Positions 52,045 through 59,980 of a stretch of 64,000 nt of DNA are shown here, piece by piece. Position 1 is the first letter of the stretch; the number at the start of each line of letters is the position of its first letter. Source of the DNA: Pseudomonas graminis (GTDB taxonomy: Bacteria > Pseudomonadota > Gammaproteobacteria > Pseudomonadales > Pseudomonadaceae); NCBI RefSeq assembly GCF_004364335.1, contig NZ_SOCR01000001.1:186001-250000 (forward strand), given 5' to 3'. Under the pieces are notes generated by a model. That model searched no databases. It worked only from the letters and a program-made list of their open reading frames with translations, and was not told the DNA's origin. Position numbers and translations under genes: made by a program.

Positions 52045-54114
52045 TTACATCATCGGTGCCGCCATGCTGACCACGCGCAGCGCCAGGCCTTCATAGGCGT
52101 CCAGCGTGATGGTGAATTCACCCTCTTCGGTCAGATCGCCTTCGACCCGCTCGTTGATGATGTCCACCACCGGACCCGGTGCGATGCCCGGCAGATGCAG
52201 GGTCTCGACGATGGCCTCCGCGCTGAAGTTCAGCGCGGTGATCTGGGTGCCCTTACCGGCCGGCAATTCATGAACCATGATCAGCAGCCCCGGGTGTTCG
52301 ACGTCCGGAATCAGGATCTGCCGACTGGCAGCGATGTCGTAGGCTCGGCGTACGGCCAGCAGTTTCTTCAGCTGCGAAGCGAAAGAATCCGGCCGCTTCA
52401 ACTGCTCGACGAGGCTGCCGTAAAGCGCCCGCGCCCGGGGCATGCCGCCTGCCGAGATTTCGCAGTCCGGGTCCATGTCGACCAGATCGTAGCCACCGCG
52501 ATGGATCCAGCGAGTATCGCCGTCGCCCATCAGATGCTCCACCTGCTCGGCCGGCAGCGGCAAGGCGCCGACCAGGTCCCAGCCCGACAGCGCAAAGACG
52601 CCCGGTTGCATGGCGTTGAACATCACCAACAGCAAATGGATGTGCTGAATTTTGTCGATGTCAGCCGCCGTCATGCTGTCCAGCTCGCGAATGCCCAGCG
52701 CCGCGGTAATGATGCTTGCCGTGGTGCAAGACACGCCATTGGTGACGAACTTCAAGTTGTACGGCGCGTGCTCACCCGCCAGACGCTCGTACATCTCCTC
52801 GCGAATGTGCTCGCGCAGGATGTTGCCCGGGAAGGTCTGGCCCTGATACAGGTACTGATCGTGGGCGTGCAGCGTCCAGAAGTGCACCAGCTCCAGGGTC
52901 AGTTCGTCGTGGTTCTGCAGCGCGTGGATCAGCGACGCAGGGTCGATGCCGAACTCGTGCACCTGACGCAGCATCAGCCGCAGAAACTCGGTGCGGCCGG
53001 TTAGCAGCGCATGCTGGTACGCAGGGCGGGTGATGAAGTCATAGGACAGATCGGCGCCGCCGTGGGACATCGACGCGATGTCATCAATGGTCAGGTTCAG
53101 CTCCTGGAAGCTGAAACCGCCGGCCTTGCGAATCGCGCCAGCCAGCAACTGGTTGCCTGTGATCGACAGCGGATGGCTCTCGGACCACGCCGTGCCGTCG
53201 GCCTTGCGCTCGACGCCGAGAAAGCCGTTGGCGTCCAGACGCAAGACCCGCGCGCCCATCACGTCGATCGCGTGGAGGGCATCGCCGATGATCATCTGCT
53301 GCGCGGCGAAACTCGGGTCCAGCCAGTTCAGCGATGGCTGGCCTTCCTTGAAGTAATGCAGATAGACCCAGCGGCGATCTTTGCCGTCGACGCCGGTGAC
53401 AATCGGCGTGGCACTCCAGTCGGTCTCTTTGACGCCAGGCTCGAAGAAGATCACCCGCTGCAACTGGCCGACGATGTAATGCTTGTCGCGCAGCGCATCG
53501 ACGGCAGCAGGCTGCAGGTTGACGGCGTCGCGGCCCGCCGGGACCTCCGGCAGCAGCGACCAGTCTTCCTCCTTGATCTCCACCATGTGGTAGAGGCCCG
53601 GGTACTCTTCGTAGGCCATCTCCGCCAGGCGGAAGTCCGCGCCCTTGCCGGTGTGGGACGGAATCACGTCATCGACGACGATCGCGTTGTGCGCGGCGGC
53701 AATGCGGCTGAGGTTGAGAAACTGCGCATCGGTGCCCAGGTCCGAGTCAACTTCGAAGCTGATGCGGTCGAAGTTGCCGTCGATGCTCGGGGTGCGCTCG
53801 CGGCCTTTCAAACCGCCGGACGCTTTCAACGGGCCGTTGTGAATGCCCTGGATGCCGATTTCGGACAGCGCATGCCAGAGCTGCTCATCGCCCAGCGCTT
53901 CAAGCACCGAGCCGCCATCGCGGGTAATGATCGACGCCGGGTAGGCGGTGAACCAGACCGAACCGATGGCCGAAGCATCCCTCGGACGGGCCTGGGCGTA
54001 AGGTCGCTGCCAGAGACGGCCCTGGCCGCCATACAGTTTTGCGCGTTGCTTTGCGGCGTTGAGCATCGATTGCTCAACCAGCCATTCTACGTACTGCTTG
54101 TCCGGGGTGGTCAT
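52045..54114 (-). CDS. treS: Trehalose synthase (maltose glucosyltransferase), GH13
   Basis: A 689-residue alpha-amylase-family enzyme whose length and sequence fit the Pseudomonas trehalose synthases of subfamily GH13_33, which interconvert maltose and trehalose in the cytoplasm. Barrel motifs are visible: [13 protein letters not shown] (region I), [10 protein letters not shown] with the nucleophile Asp (II), FSFQELNL with the acid/base Glu (III) and ALQNHDEL with the third Asp (IV). No signal peptide. It stands alone rather than in the treS-glgB-glgE operon common in Pseudomonas, and is divergent from a MocR regulator. Confidence 0.82.
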   Translation of the reverse strand: MTTPDKQYVEWLVEQSMLNAAKQRAKLYGGQGRLWQRPYAQARPRDASAIGSVWFTAYPASIITRDGGSVLEALGDEQLWHALSEIGIQGIHNGPLKASGGLKGRERTPSIDGNFDRISFEVDSDLGTDAQFLNLSRIAAAHNAIVVDDVIPSHTGKGADFRLAEMAYEEYPGLYHMVEIKEEDWSLLPEVPAGRDAVNLQPAAVDALRDKHYIVGQLQRVIFFEPGVKETDWSATPIVTGVDGKDRRWVYLHYFKEGQPSLNWLDPSFAAQQMIIGDALHAIDVMGARVLRLDANGFLGVERKADGTAWSESHPLSITGNQLLAGAIRKAGGFSFQELNLTIDDIASMSHGGADLSYDFITRPAYQHALLTGRTEFLRLMLRQVHEFGIDPASLIHALQNHDELTLELVHFWTLHAHDQYLYQGQTFPGNILREHIREEMYERLAGEHAPYNLKFVTNGVSCTTASIITAALGIRELDSMTAADIDKIQHIHLLLVMFNAMQPGVFALSGWDLVGALPLPAEQVEHLMGDGDTRWIHRGGYDLVDMDPDCEISAGGMPRARALYGSLVEQLKRPDSFASQLKKLLAVRRAYDIAASRQILIPDVEHPGLLIMVHELPAGKGTQITALNFSAEAIVETLHLPGIAPGPVVDIINERVEGDLTEEGEFTITLDAYEGLALRVVSMAAPMM

Positions 54115-54328
54115 GTGTTCGGGGTTCCATCTTCATGTGGATGGGAGCGGCGGCCAACGGCGCTGCGAGCGCTGTCCAGACCGTCCTGCCTGTGCGAGTC
54201 CAGGTTTATGCCTAACTCTAAGAGCACCCTGGCGCGTAAACGTTGCATCGGTTGCTATGCCATGGCCGCAGCGCTGGCTAAAATCCATCGGCGTGCGTCC
54301 GCACCGTCGGCGCGGTTCAGGGGTTTGC

Positions 54329-55774
54329 GTGGAATTACACATTGTTATCGAGGGCCGCAAGGACCTCGCCCATCAAGTCTACGAACAGCTGCGCGACAGT
54401 ATCGTGTCCGGCCGGCTGGCGGCGGGTGTGCAATTACCGCCCAGTCGCCTGCTGGCGGCGCAACTGGGGTTGTCGCGCAAAACCATTTCCGACACCTACA
54501 GCCGGCTGACCTACGAAAACTACCTTGTAGGCAAGGTCGGCAGCGGCACCTTCGTCAACACTCTGACCGCTCACAACCCGCCTCGGTCGGCGCCTTCGGA
54601 ACTGACCAGCGCCCACATCGTGGCGAAATGGGAACGTATCTCCCTGCCGTTGCGCCACCCTACCCGCGCGGGGACCTTGCGCTACGACTTTCTCGGCGGC
54701 GCGACGGCGAAAACCCAGTTCCCCCATGACGAGTGGCGGCGCTGCGTGCACCACGCGGTGCGGCAGATGTCCACCGAACGCGGCTTCTACAGCCAGCCCG
54801 AAGGCCTGCCCGCCCTGCGCGCCGCCATTGCCGGGCACATCGCCTTTGCGCGCGGTGTCCGCTGTGGGGCCAATGACGTGGTGGTGTGCAATGGCGCGCA
54901 ACAGGCCCTGGACCTGATCGCCCGCGTACTGATCGAACCCGGCAGCCGCGTCGCCGTGGAAGACCCGGGCTACACGCCGGCGCGGTTGCTGTTTACTGCA
55001 CAAGGTGCCCAGGTGAACAGCGTGCCGGTCGACGGTGAAGGGATCATCGTTGATGAGATTCCGGACAACGTCTGCGCCATCTATGTCACCCCTTCTCACC
55101 AGATGCCCCTCGGCATGCCCATGAGCCTGGCCCGTCGCCAAGCTTTGCTGGAGAAAGCACGCCGGATTGGCGCGATCATCATCGAAGACGACTACGACAG
55201 CGAATTCCGCTACGAAGGGCGCCCGACCGACTCGTTGCAGAGCATGGACGAGCACGGCGTGGTCGCCTACGTCGGCACCTTCTCCAAAACCCTGCTGCCG
55301 GAATTGCGCCTGGGTTACGCCGTGCTGCCGGCGGCGATCCTCGAAGCGGTGATCAAAGCCAAGCAACTGACCGACTGGCACACCTCGACGCTCCCGCAAT
55401 GGGCACTGAGCAAATTCATCAGCGAAGGCCTGCTCAACAAACACATCCGCCGCTGCCACAGCACCTACGCCGGACGCCGCGAACGCATCCTGTCGCGCAT
55501 CGCCGGCGACCTGTCACCCTGGCTGGAAACCATCCCGTGCACGGCGGGCTTCCACATGGCAGTGATGCTCAAGACCTCCCTCGACCCGACGATCGACCTG
55601 CACCTGCTGGTCGACCGCGCGCGGGAAAAAGCGCTCGGCCTCTACCCGCTCCACGGCTTTTACAACGACGCGCCACCCCGCGACGGGCTGATGCTGGGCT
55701 TCGGTGCGATTGACCTGCTCGACATCGACCCGGCGCTGGATCGGTTGCGGGATCTGCTAAGGGAGTTTGGCTGA
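54329..55774 (+). CDS. MocR-type (GntR/aminotransferase) regulator
   Basis: A 481-residue fusion of a GntR winged HTH (residues 1-80: GRKDLAHQVYEQLRDSIVSG, then GLSRKTISDTYSRLTYENYL) and a fold-type I aminotransferase domain. The PLP Lys is in YVGTFSKTLLPELRLGY, with IIEDDYDSEFRYEGRP as the usual cofactor-contact loop. Such proteins sense PLP or amino compounds and often control the divergent gene. The start is GTG 54329 with AGGGG six bases upstream; the open frame back to 54059 overlaps treS and is not coding. Control of treS would be unusual and is only inferred. Confidence 0.9.
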   Translation: MELHIVIEGRKDLAHQVYEQLRDSIVSGRLAAGVQLPPSRLLAAQLGLSRKTISDTYSRLTYENYLVGKVGSGTFVNTLTAHNPPRSAPSELTSAHIVAKWERISLPLRHPTRAGTLRYDFLGGATAKTQFPHDEWRRCVHHAVRQMSTERGFYSQPEGLPALRAAIAGHIAFARGVRCGANDVVVCNGAQQALDLIARVLIEPGSRVAVEDPGYTPARLLFTAQGAQVNSVPVDGEGIIVDEIPDNVCAIYVTPSHQMPLGMPMSLARRQALLEKARRIGAIIIEDDYDSEFRYEGRPTDSLQSMDEHGVVAYVGTFSKTLLPELRLGYAVLPAAILEAVIKAKQLTDWHTSTLPQWALSKFISEGLLNKHIRRCHSTYAGRRERILSRIAGDLSPWLETIPCTAGFHMAVMLKTSLDPTIDLHLLVDRAREKALGLYPLHGFYNDAPPRDGLMLGFGAIDLLDIDPALDRLRDLLREFG

Positions 55775-55796
55775 TCGGGGAAATCGAAGGCGCTCA

Positions 55797-55878
55797 CACC
55801 GGCCCCTTCCCGGCTGAAGCCGGTCCCACTAATAGCAGACCGCGTACACCCTGTGGGACCGGCTTCAGCCGGGAAGCT
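55797..55878. repeat. REPIN after the MocR gene
   Basis: CTTCCCGGCTGAAGCCGGTCCCAC and GTGGGACCGGCTTCAGCCGGGAAG face each other in inward order with a short loop. TTTTGATCTTGATCTTCAT follows. Confidence 0.9.
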
Positions 55879-55924
55879 TTTGATCTTGATCTTCATACGC
55901 AAGACGTCCAGACGACGACAATCG

Positions 55925-56170
55925 CGACTTGGGTGCAGGCCGAACGCAGGTCTCGCGGAGTGGGCCGAGCCGCATGGATGCGGCGAGAGCGCCGTCAGGA
56001 CATGGATGTCCGTTCGGCGCGGGCCCACGGAGCGAGACCGGAGTGAGGGAACCCCGAGGAACGAGGGGCCCAACCGAGAGCAGGCACTTTTGCTTACTTT
56101 TGGTGCTTTTCAAAAGTAAGTCGCCGAAGGCGAAACAGTCTGCCCCCAGGCAGACGCTCTTGATCTTCCA
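55925..56170. repeat. Multi-hairpin intergenic repeat element
   Basis: About 245 bases with several perfect small stems: CCGCATGGATGCGG (55970-55983), GGACATGGATGTCC (55998-56011), CTTACTTTTG/CAAAAGTAAG (56093-56102, 56111-56120), CGCCGAAGGCG, and GTCTGCC/GGCAGAC (56138-56144, 56149-56155). It ends GCTCTTGATCT. The same ending with a different hairpin occurs at 48148-48193. It resembles a dispersed Pseudomonas intergenic element, but I cannot name it. It lies in the 505-bp gap before the oxidoreductase and has no gene. Confidence 0.7.
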
Positions 56171-56279
56171 AGGCACCCCGCAGATCCACCTGACACAATC
56201 CAATGGAACTTCTAACACCAGAACCTGCCGACTACACAGCTGCCGGACACACCGTCCGCTGAGAAATGGAGGCTTATAC

Positions 56280-57386
56280 ATGCCAGACGCAAACGGCAAA
56301 ATCCGCTACGCAGTGGTCGCTGGAGGCTGGATCTCCCAAGGCGCTTTCATGCCCGGACTCGAACAGACCGACAACTCCGTGATGACCGCCCTCGTCACCG
56401 GCGACCCGATCAAGGCCGACAAACTGGCGGAACTGTACGACCTCAAAAGCTACCACTACAACGAATTCGACACCCTGCTCAGCTCCGGCGAAATCGACGC
56501 CATCTACCTGGCAACCCCCAACTTCCGCCACCGCGAATTCGCCGTTCCCGCGCTGGAAGCCGGCATCCACGTGCTGCTGGAAAAGCCCATGGCCGCCAAC
56601 GAAGAAGACTGCCTGGCCATCGCCGAAGCCGCAAAACGCTCCGGCGCCAAACTGATGGTCGCCTACCGCCTGCACTTCGAGCCCGGCACGGTCGAAATGG
56701 TCCACCGCGTGCGCGCCGGCGACCTAGGTGACCTGCGCCTGTTCACCGCGACCTTCGCCCAGACCACCGACCCGGCCAACCACCGCATGCAGAGTGGCTT
56801 CGACGCAGGTCCCGTCGCAGATATGGGCCCATACCCGATCAACGCCGTGCGCAACCTGTTTGCCGCCGAGCCGATTGAAGTCCACGCCGTCGGCATCAAG
56901 ACGCCTGGCCGCGAGATCAACACCTTCGACACGGTGAACGTGACGTTGCGCTTTGCTGAAGAGCGCCTGGCGACCTTCACCGTGAGCTACAGCCTGCCGT
57001 CCACCGAGCGCTTCCAACTGATCGGCACCAAGGGCGAGTTTGAAGCCTCGCCCTGCTTCGGTTTCGGCGAAGGCGTGGCGATTGGTTACCGGGCGATCAT
57101 CGACGGCCAGACCACCGAGCACACCCATCCGGTGGTCGACCAGTTCGGCGGCGAGACCCAGTACTTCTCCGACTGCATCCTGCAGGACCGCGAACCCGAG
57201 CCGGACGGCGACGAAGGCTGGCGCGATGTGCGGGTGGTCGAGGCCATTGAACGGGCGCTGACCACCGGGCAGCCGCAGAAACTCGAGCCTCTGCCGGAGC
57301 GCCCGGGCATTGGCATCGAACAGGCCCGTCGTCTGCCGCTGGCCAAAGTGCCGGAGTACATCAACACCGACGAGCCGAATGCGTGA
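56280..57386 (+). CDS. Gfo/Idh/MocA family oxidoreductase
   Basis: A 368-residue NAD(P)-dependent sugar oxidoreductase. The Rossmann loop is changed to VVAGGWISQGAFM; the family motif EKPMA is in VLLEKPMAANEEDCL, and YRLHFEPGTVEMVHRV precedes the substrate domain. It resembles glucose-fructose oxidoreductase-like enzymes without the twin-arginine signal. GGAGG precedes ATG 56280. The frame is open back to 55929, but those codons lie in the hairpin repeat. It is 251 bases before the ketoglutarate-semialdehyde dehydrogenase, possibly a shared sugar-acid role. Confidence 0.86.
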   Translation: MPDANGKIRYAVVAGGWISQGAFMPGLEQTDNSVMTALVTGDPIKADKLAELYDLKSYHYNEFDTLLSSGEIDAIYLATPNFRHREFAVPALEAGIHVLLEKPMAANEEDCLAIAEAAKRSGAKLMVAYRLHFEPGTVEMVHRVRAGDLGDLRLFTATFAQTTDPANHRMQSGFDAGPVADMGPYPINAVRNLFAAEPIEVHAVGIKTPGREINTFDTVNVTLRFAEERLATFTVSYSLPSTERFQLIGTKGEFEASPCFGFGEGVAIGYRAIIDGQTTEHTHPVVDQFGGETQYFSDCILQDREPEPDGDEGWRDVRVVEAIERALTTGQPQKLEPLPERPGIGIEQARRLPLAKVPEYINTDEPNA

Positions 57387-57509
57387 CCGTGAAGGTTAAT
57401 CACGCGTGGCTGGACGCCGCACGTTGATCACCACTCAAAGCCCGGCTATTTTGGTGGCCGGGCTTTGCTCGGCAGCACATCACTGCGCGCCTTGCGGCTG
57501 AAAAAATGC

Positions 57510-57530
57510 AGTTGTATGATGACTGTCGAC
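57510..57530. promoter_or_regulatory. Possible GntR-type site upstream of the KGSA dehydrogenase
   Basis: AGTTGTATGATGACT has an outer AGT/ACT inverted repeat and resembles TTGTATGATNAC-type sites of sugar-acid GntR regulators. It lies about 110 bases before the start of the dehydrogenase. Recognised by eye only. Confidence 0.35.
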
Positions 57531-57637
57531 CTTGCGATGGGCGCTGAGCTCGTCGCCGCTACGCTTCATACGATTTCGAATTCCCCCATCAGGCGCCACG
57601 CCTGATCGATTCGCCCCAAAAATAACAGGAGAAGCAG

Positions 57638-59221
57638 ATGCCTACCGTTCTCGGTCAGAACTTCATCGGCGGCGCCCGCAGCGGCCTCGGCGAAGCACGC
57701 CATAAAAGCCTCGACGCCACCACTGGCGAAGCACTGCCTTACACCTTCCATCAGGCCACCGACGCGGAAATCGACGCCGCTGCCTCGGCCGCCAAAGACG
57801 CCTTCCTTGAATTCCGCCAGTTGAGCCCGGCCCGCCGTGCCGAGTTTCTTGATGCCATCGCTGACGAACTCGACGCCCTGGGCGATGACTTCGTAGCCCT
57901 CGTTTGCCAGGAAACCGCGCTGCCGGCCGGTCGTATCCAGGGCGAGCGTGGCCGCACCTCCGGCCAGATGCGCCTGTTCGCCAAAGTCCTGCGTCGCGGT
58001 GACTTCCTGGGCGCGCGCATCGATCAAGCGCTGCCGGATCGCAAGCCGCTGCCACGTGTCGACCTGCGCCAGCAGCGCATCGGCGTTGGCCCGGTGGCCG
58101 TGTTCGGCGCCAGCAACTTCCCGCTGGCTTTCTCCACCGCCGGCGGCGACACCGCTTCGGCACTCGCCGCCGGTTGCCCGGTGGTGGTGAAAGCCCACAG
58201 CGGCCACATGGCGACCGCCGATCTGGTGGGCAACGCCATCGTTCGCGCCGCCGAGAAGACCGGCATGCCCAAAGGCGTGTTCAACATGATCTTCGGCAGC
58301 GGCGTCGGCGAAGGCCTGGTCAAGCACCCGGCCATTCAGGCCGTGGGTTTCACCGGTTCGCTGCACGGCGGCAACGCCCTGTGCAAACTGGCGTCCGAGC
58401 GTCCACAGCCGATCCCGGTGTTCGCCGAAATGTCGAGCATCAACCCGGTGGTCCTGCTGCCAGGTGCACTGACCGCACGCGGCACTGCGATCGCGGGCGA
58501 ACTCGCCGCGTCCGTGGTCATGGGTGCAGGCCAGTTCTGCACCAACCCGGGCGTGGTGATCGGCATTCGCTCCCCTGCCCTGACCGCGTTCACCGAGCAA
58601 CTGACCGAGCACATGGGCGGTCAGCCACCTCAGACCATGCTCAACGAAGGCGGCCTGCGCAGCTACAGCAAAGGCGTCGAGAAGCTGCTGGCACACAAGA
58701 GCGTCACGCACCTGGCCGGCAAGCCGCAGGAAGGCAAGCAGGCCCAGGCTCAGCTGTTCAAGGCTGACGTCAGCATGTTGCTCAACGGCGACGAGTTGCT
58801 GCAGGAAGAAGTGTTCGGCCCAACCACGCTGCTGATCGAAGTGGCCGACGACGCTGAACTGAAAGCCGCACTGCTGGCCCTGCGCGGACAGTTGACCGCC
58901 ACGCTGATCGGCGAAACTGCCGACCTGCAGAAGTACCAGTGGCTGGTACCGGTACTGGAAGAGAAAGTCGGTCGCATCCTGGTCAACGGTTACCCGACCG
59001 GTGTCGAGGTGTCTGACGCCATGGTTCACGGCGGTCCATACCCGGCGACCTCCGATGCGCGCGGTACCTCGGTGGGCACCCTGGCAATCGATCGTTTCCT
59101 GCGCCCGGTCTGCTACCAGAACTACCCGGACAGCCTGCTGCCGGCCGCTCTGCAAAACGCCAACCCGCTGGGCCTCAAGCGCCTGGTGAACGGCGAGTGG
59201 AGCACTGACGTCATCGCGTGA
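57638..59221 (+). CDS. 2,5-dioxovalerate (alpha-ketoglutarate semialdehyde) dehydrogenase
   Basis: A 527-residue aldehyde dehydrogenase of the type III KGSADH group. The NADP+ fold has VFGASNFPLAFSTAGGDTASAL and KAHSGHMATAD; the catalytic Glu is in VFAEMSSINPV and the nucleophile Cys in GAGQFCTNPG. The extra length over ordinary ALDH (~480) is typical. It oxidises 2,5-dioxovalerate to 2-oxoglutarate, the last step of glucarate, arabinose or hydroxyproline breakdown. No dehydratase of those routes is adjacent. A strong terminator follows. Confidence 0.9.
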   Translation: MPTVLGQNFIGGARSGLGEARHKSLDATTGEALPYTFHQATDAEIDAAASAAKDAFLEFRQLSPARRAEFLDAIADELDALGDDFVALVCQETALPAGRIQGERGRTSGQMRLFAKVLRRGDFLGARIDQALPDRKPLPRVDLRQQRIGVGPVAVFGASNFPLAFSTAGGDTASALAAGCPVVVKAHSGHMATADLVGNAIVRAAEKTGMPKGVFNMIFGSGVGEGLVKHPAIQAVGFTGSLHGGNALCKLASERPQPIPVFAEMSSINPVVLLPGALTARGTAIAGELAASVVMGAGQFCTNPGVVIGIRSPALTAFTEQLTEHMGGQPPQTMLNEGGLRSYSKGVEKLLAHKSVTHLAGKPQEGKQAQAQLFKADVSMLLNGDELLQEEVFGPTTLLIEVADDAELKAALLALRGQLTATLIGETADLQKYQWLVPVLEEKVGRILVNGYPTGVEVSDAMVHGGPYPATSDARGTSVGTLAIDRFLRPVCYQNYPDSLLPAALQNANPLGLKRLVNGEWSTDVIA

Positions 59222-59253
59222 TGGTGACTGGCCCGTTCACTCAGGCCAATGAA

Positions 59254-59290
59254 AACGGCGCGACCCTGGAAGGGGCCGCGCCGTTTTTTT
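59254..59290 (+). terminator. Rho-independent terminator after the KGSA dehydrogenase
   Basis: AACGGCGCG (59254-59262) pairs perfectly with CGCGCCGTT (59277-59285), followed by seven T residues. Confidence 0.93.
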
Positions 59291-59371
59291 GCCCTGTGGT
59301 TGGCAGGGAGCGTTGCCAGCGGGCGACTCGCTGACTAGCATCTGCCGCCATCTCGCTGTGGAAACCTGAAC

Positions 59372-59716
59372 ATGACTGAAGAATTGAGCATCCTCGATCT
59401 GCTGGAAGGCACCGGCAAGGCCGTCGTCAAAGGCGCGCTGATCACCACCCAATACACCGGCACCCTTGAAGACGGCACCGTATTTGATTCCTCCTGGGAG
59501 CGTGGCAAGCCGTTTCAGTGCGTGATCGGCACCGGTCGGGTGATCAAGGGCTGGGACATCGGCCTGATGGGCATGAAGGTCGGCGGCAAACGCAAGCTGT
59601 GGGTGCCTGCGGCGCTGGCGTACGGCGAGCGGTTGATGGGGGCGCACATCAAACCGCATTCGGATCTGGTCTTTGAAATTGAACTGCTGGAAGTGCTGAC
59701 CCGGGATGACGGATAG
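59372..59716 (+). CDS. FKBP-type peptidyl-prolyl cis-trans isomerase
   Basis: A 114-residue single-domain FKBP. GALITTQYTGTLEDGTVFDSSW, the substrate-pocket VIGTGRVIKGWDIGLMGMKVG and the final HSDLVFEIELLEV are standard. No signal peptide, so cytoplasmic protein folding is likely. In the pocket the common AYG is present (ALAYGERLMG), but the loop is slightly shorter than in FKBP12. It stands alone between a terminator and a REP cluster. Confidence 0.92.
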   Translation: MTEELSILDLLEGTGKAVVKGALITTQYTGTLEDGTVFDSSWERGKPFQCVIGTGRVIKGWDIGLMGMKVGGKRKLWVPAALAYGERLMGAHIKPHSDLVFEIELLEVLTRDDG

Positions 59717-59731
59717 TCAAGGCTGACGCAG

Positions 59732-59943
59732 GCCCTGCAGGAGCGCGCTTGCCCGCGAACCGGGAGTGTCAGACGTAGCGGATGTTGAATGTGACGACGC
59801 CTTCGCGGCAAGCGCGCTCCTACAGGGTATTGCGGCGTACCCAACATTCCACTAGGGCCGGCTTTAGCCGGGAAGAGGCCGGTGCGTACGGCATCAATAT
59901 CATGGTGTGACAACCGACGCCTTCCCGGCTGAAGCCGGTCCCA
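59732..59943. repeat. Two REPINs of different type
   Basis: One hairpin (59738-59825) has GAGCGCGCTTGCCCGCGAA facing TTCGCGGCAAGCGCGCTCC. The second (59855-59943) has GGGCCGGCTTTAGCCGGGAAG facing CTTCCCGGCTGAAGCCGGTCCC. Another half-arm, CCCGGCTTCAGCC, follows at 59953. No gene is present in the 59717-59980 gap. Confidence 0.9.
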
Positions 59944-59980
59944 CAATGGGAGCCCGGCTTCAGCCTCTTCAATTGCGGAC

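Noticed and set aside
54059..54328. 90-codon extension of the MocR gene
   Set aside because: It overlaps the treS 5' end on the other strand, and the GntR domain begins right at GTG 54329 with AGGGG upstream.
55929..56279. 117-codon N-terminal extension of the Gfo/Idh/MocA gene
   Set aside because: It lies in the multi-hairpin repeat, and GGAGG directly precedes ATG 56280, where the Rossmann fold begins.
57566..59155. 529-residue open frame opposite the KGSA dehydrogenase
   Set aside because: It is a high-GC antisense shadow; the plus-strand gene has every catalytic motif, while the shadow has none.
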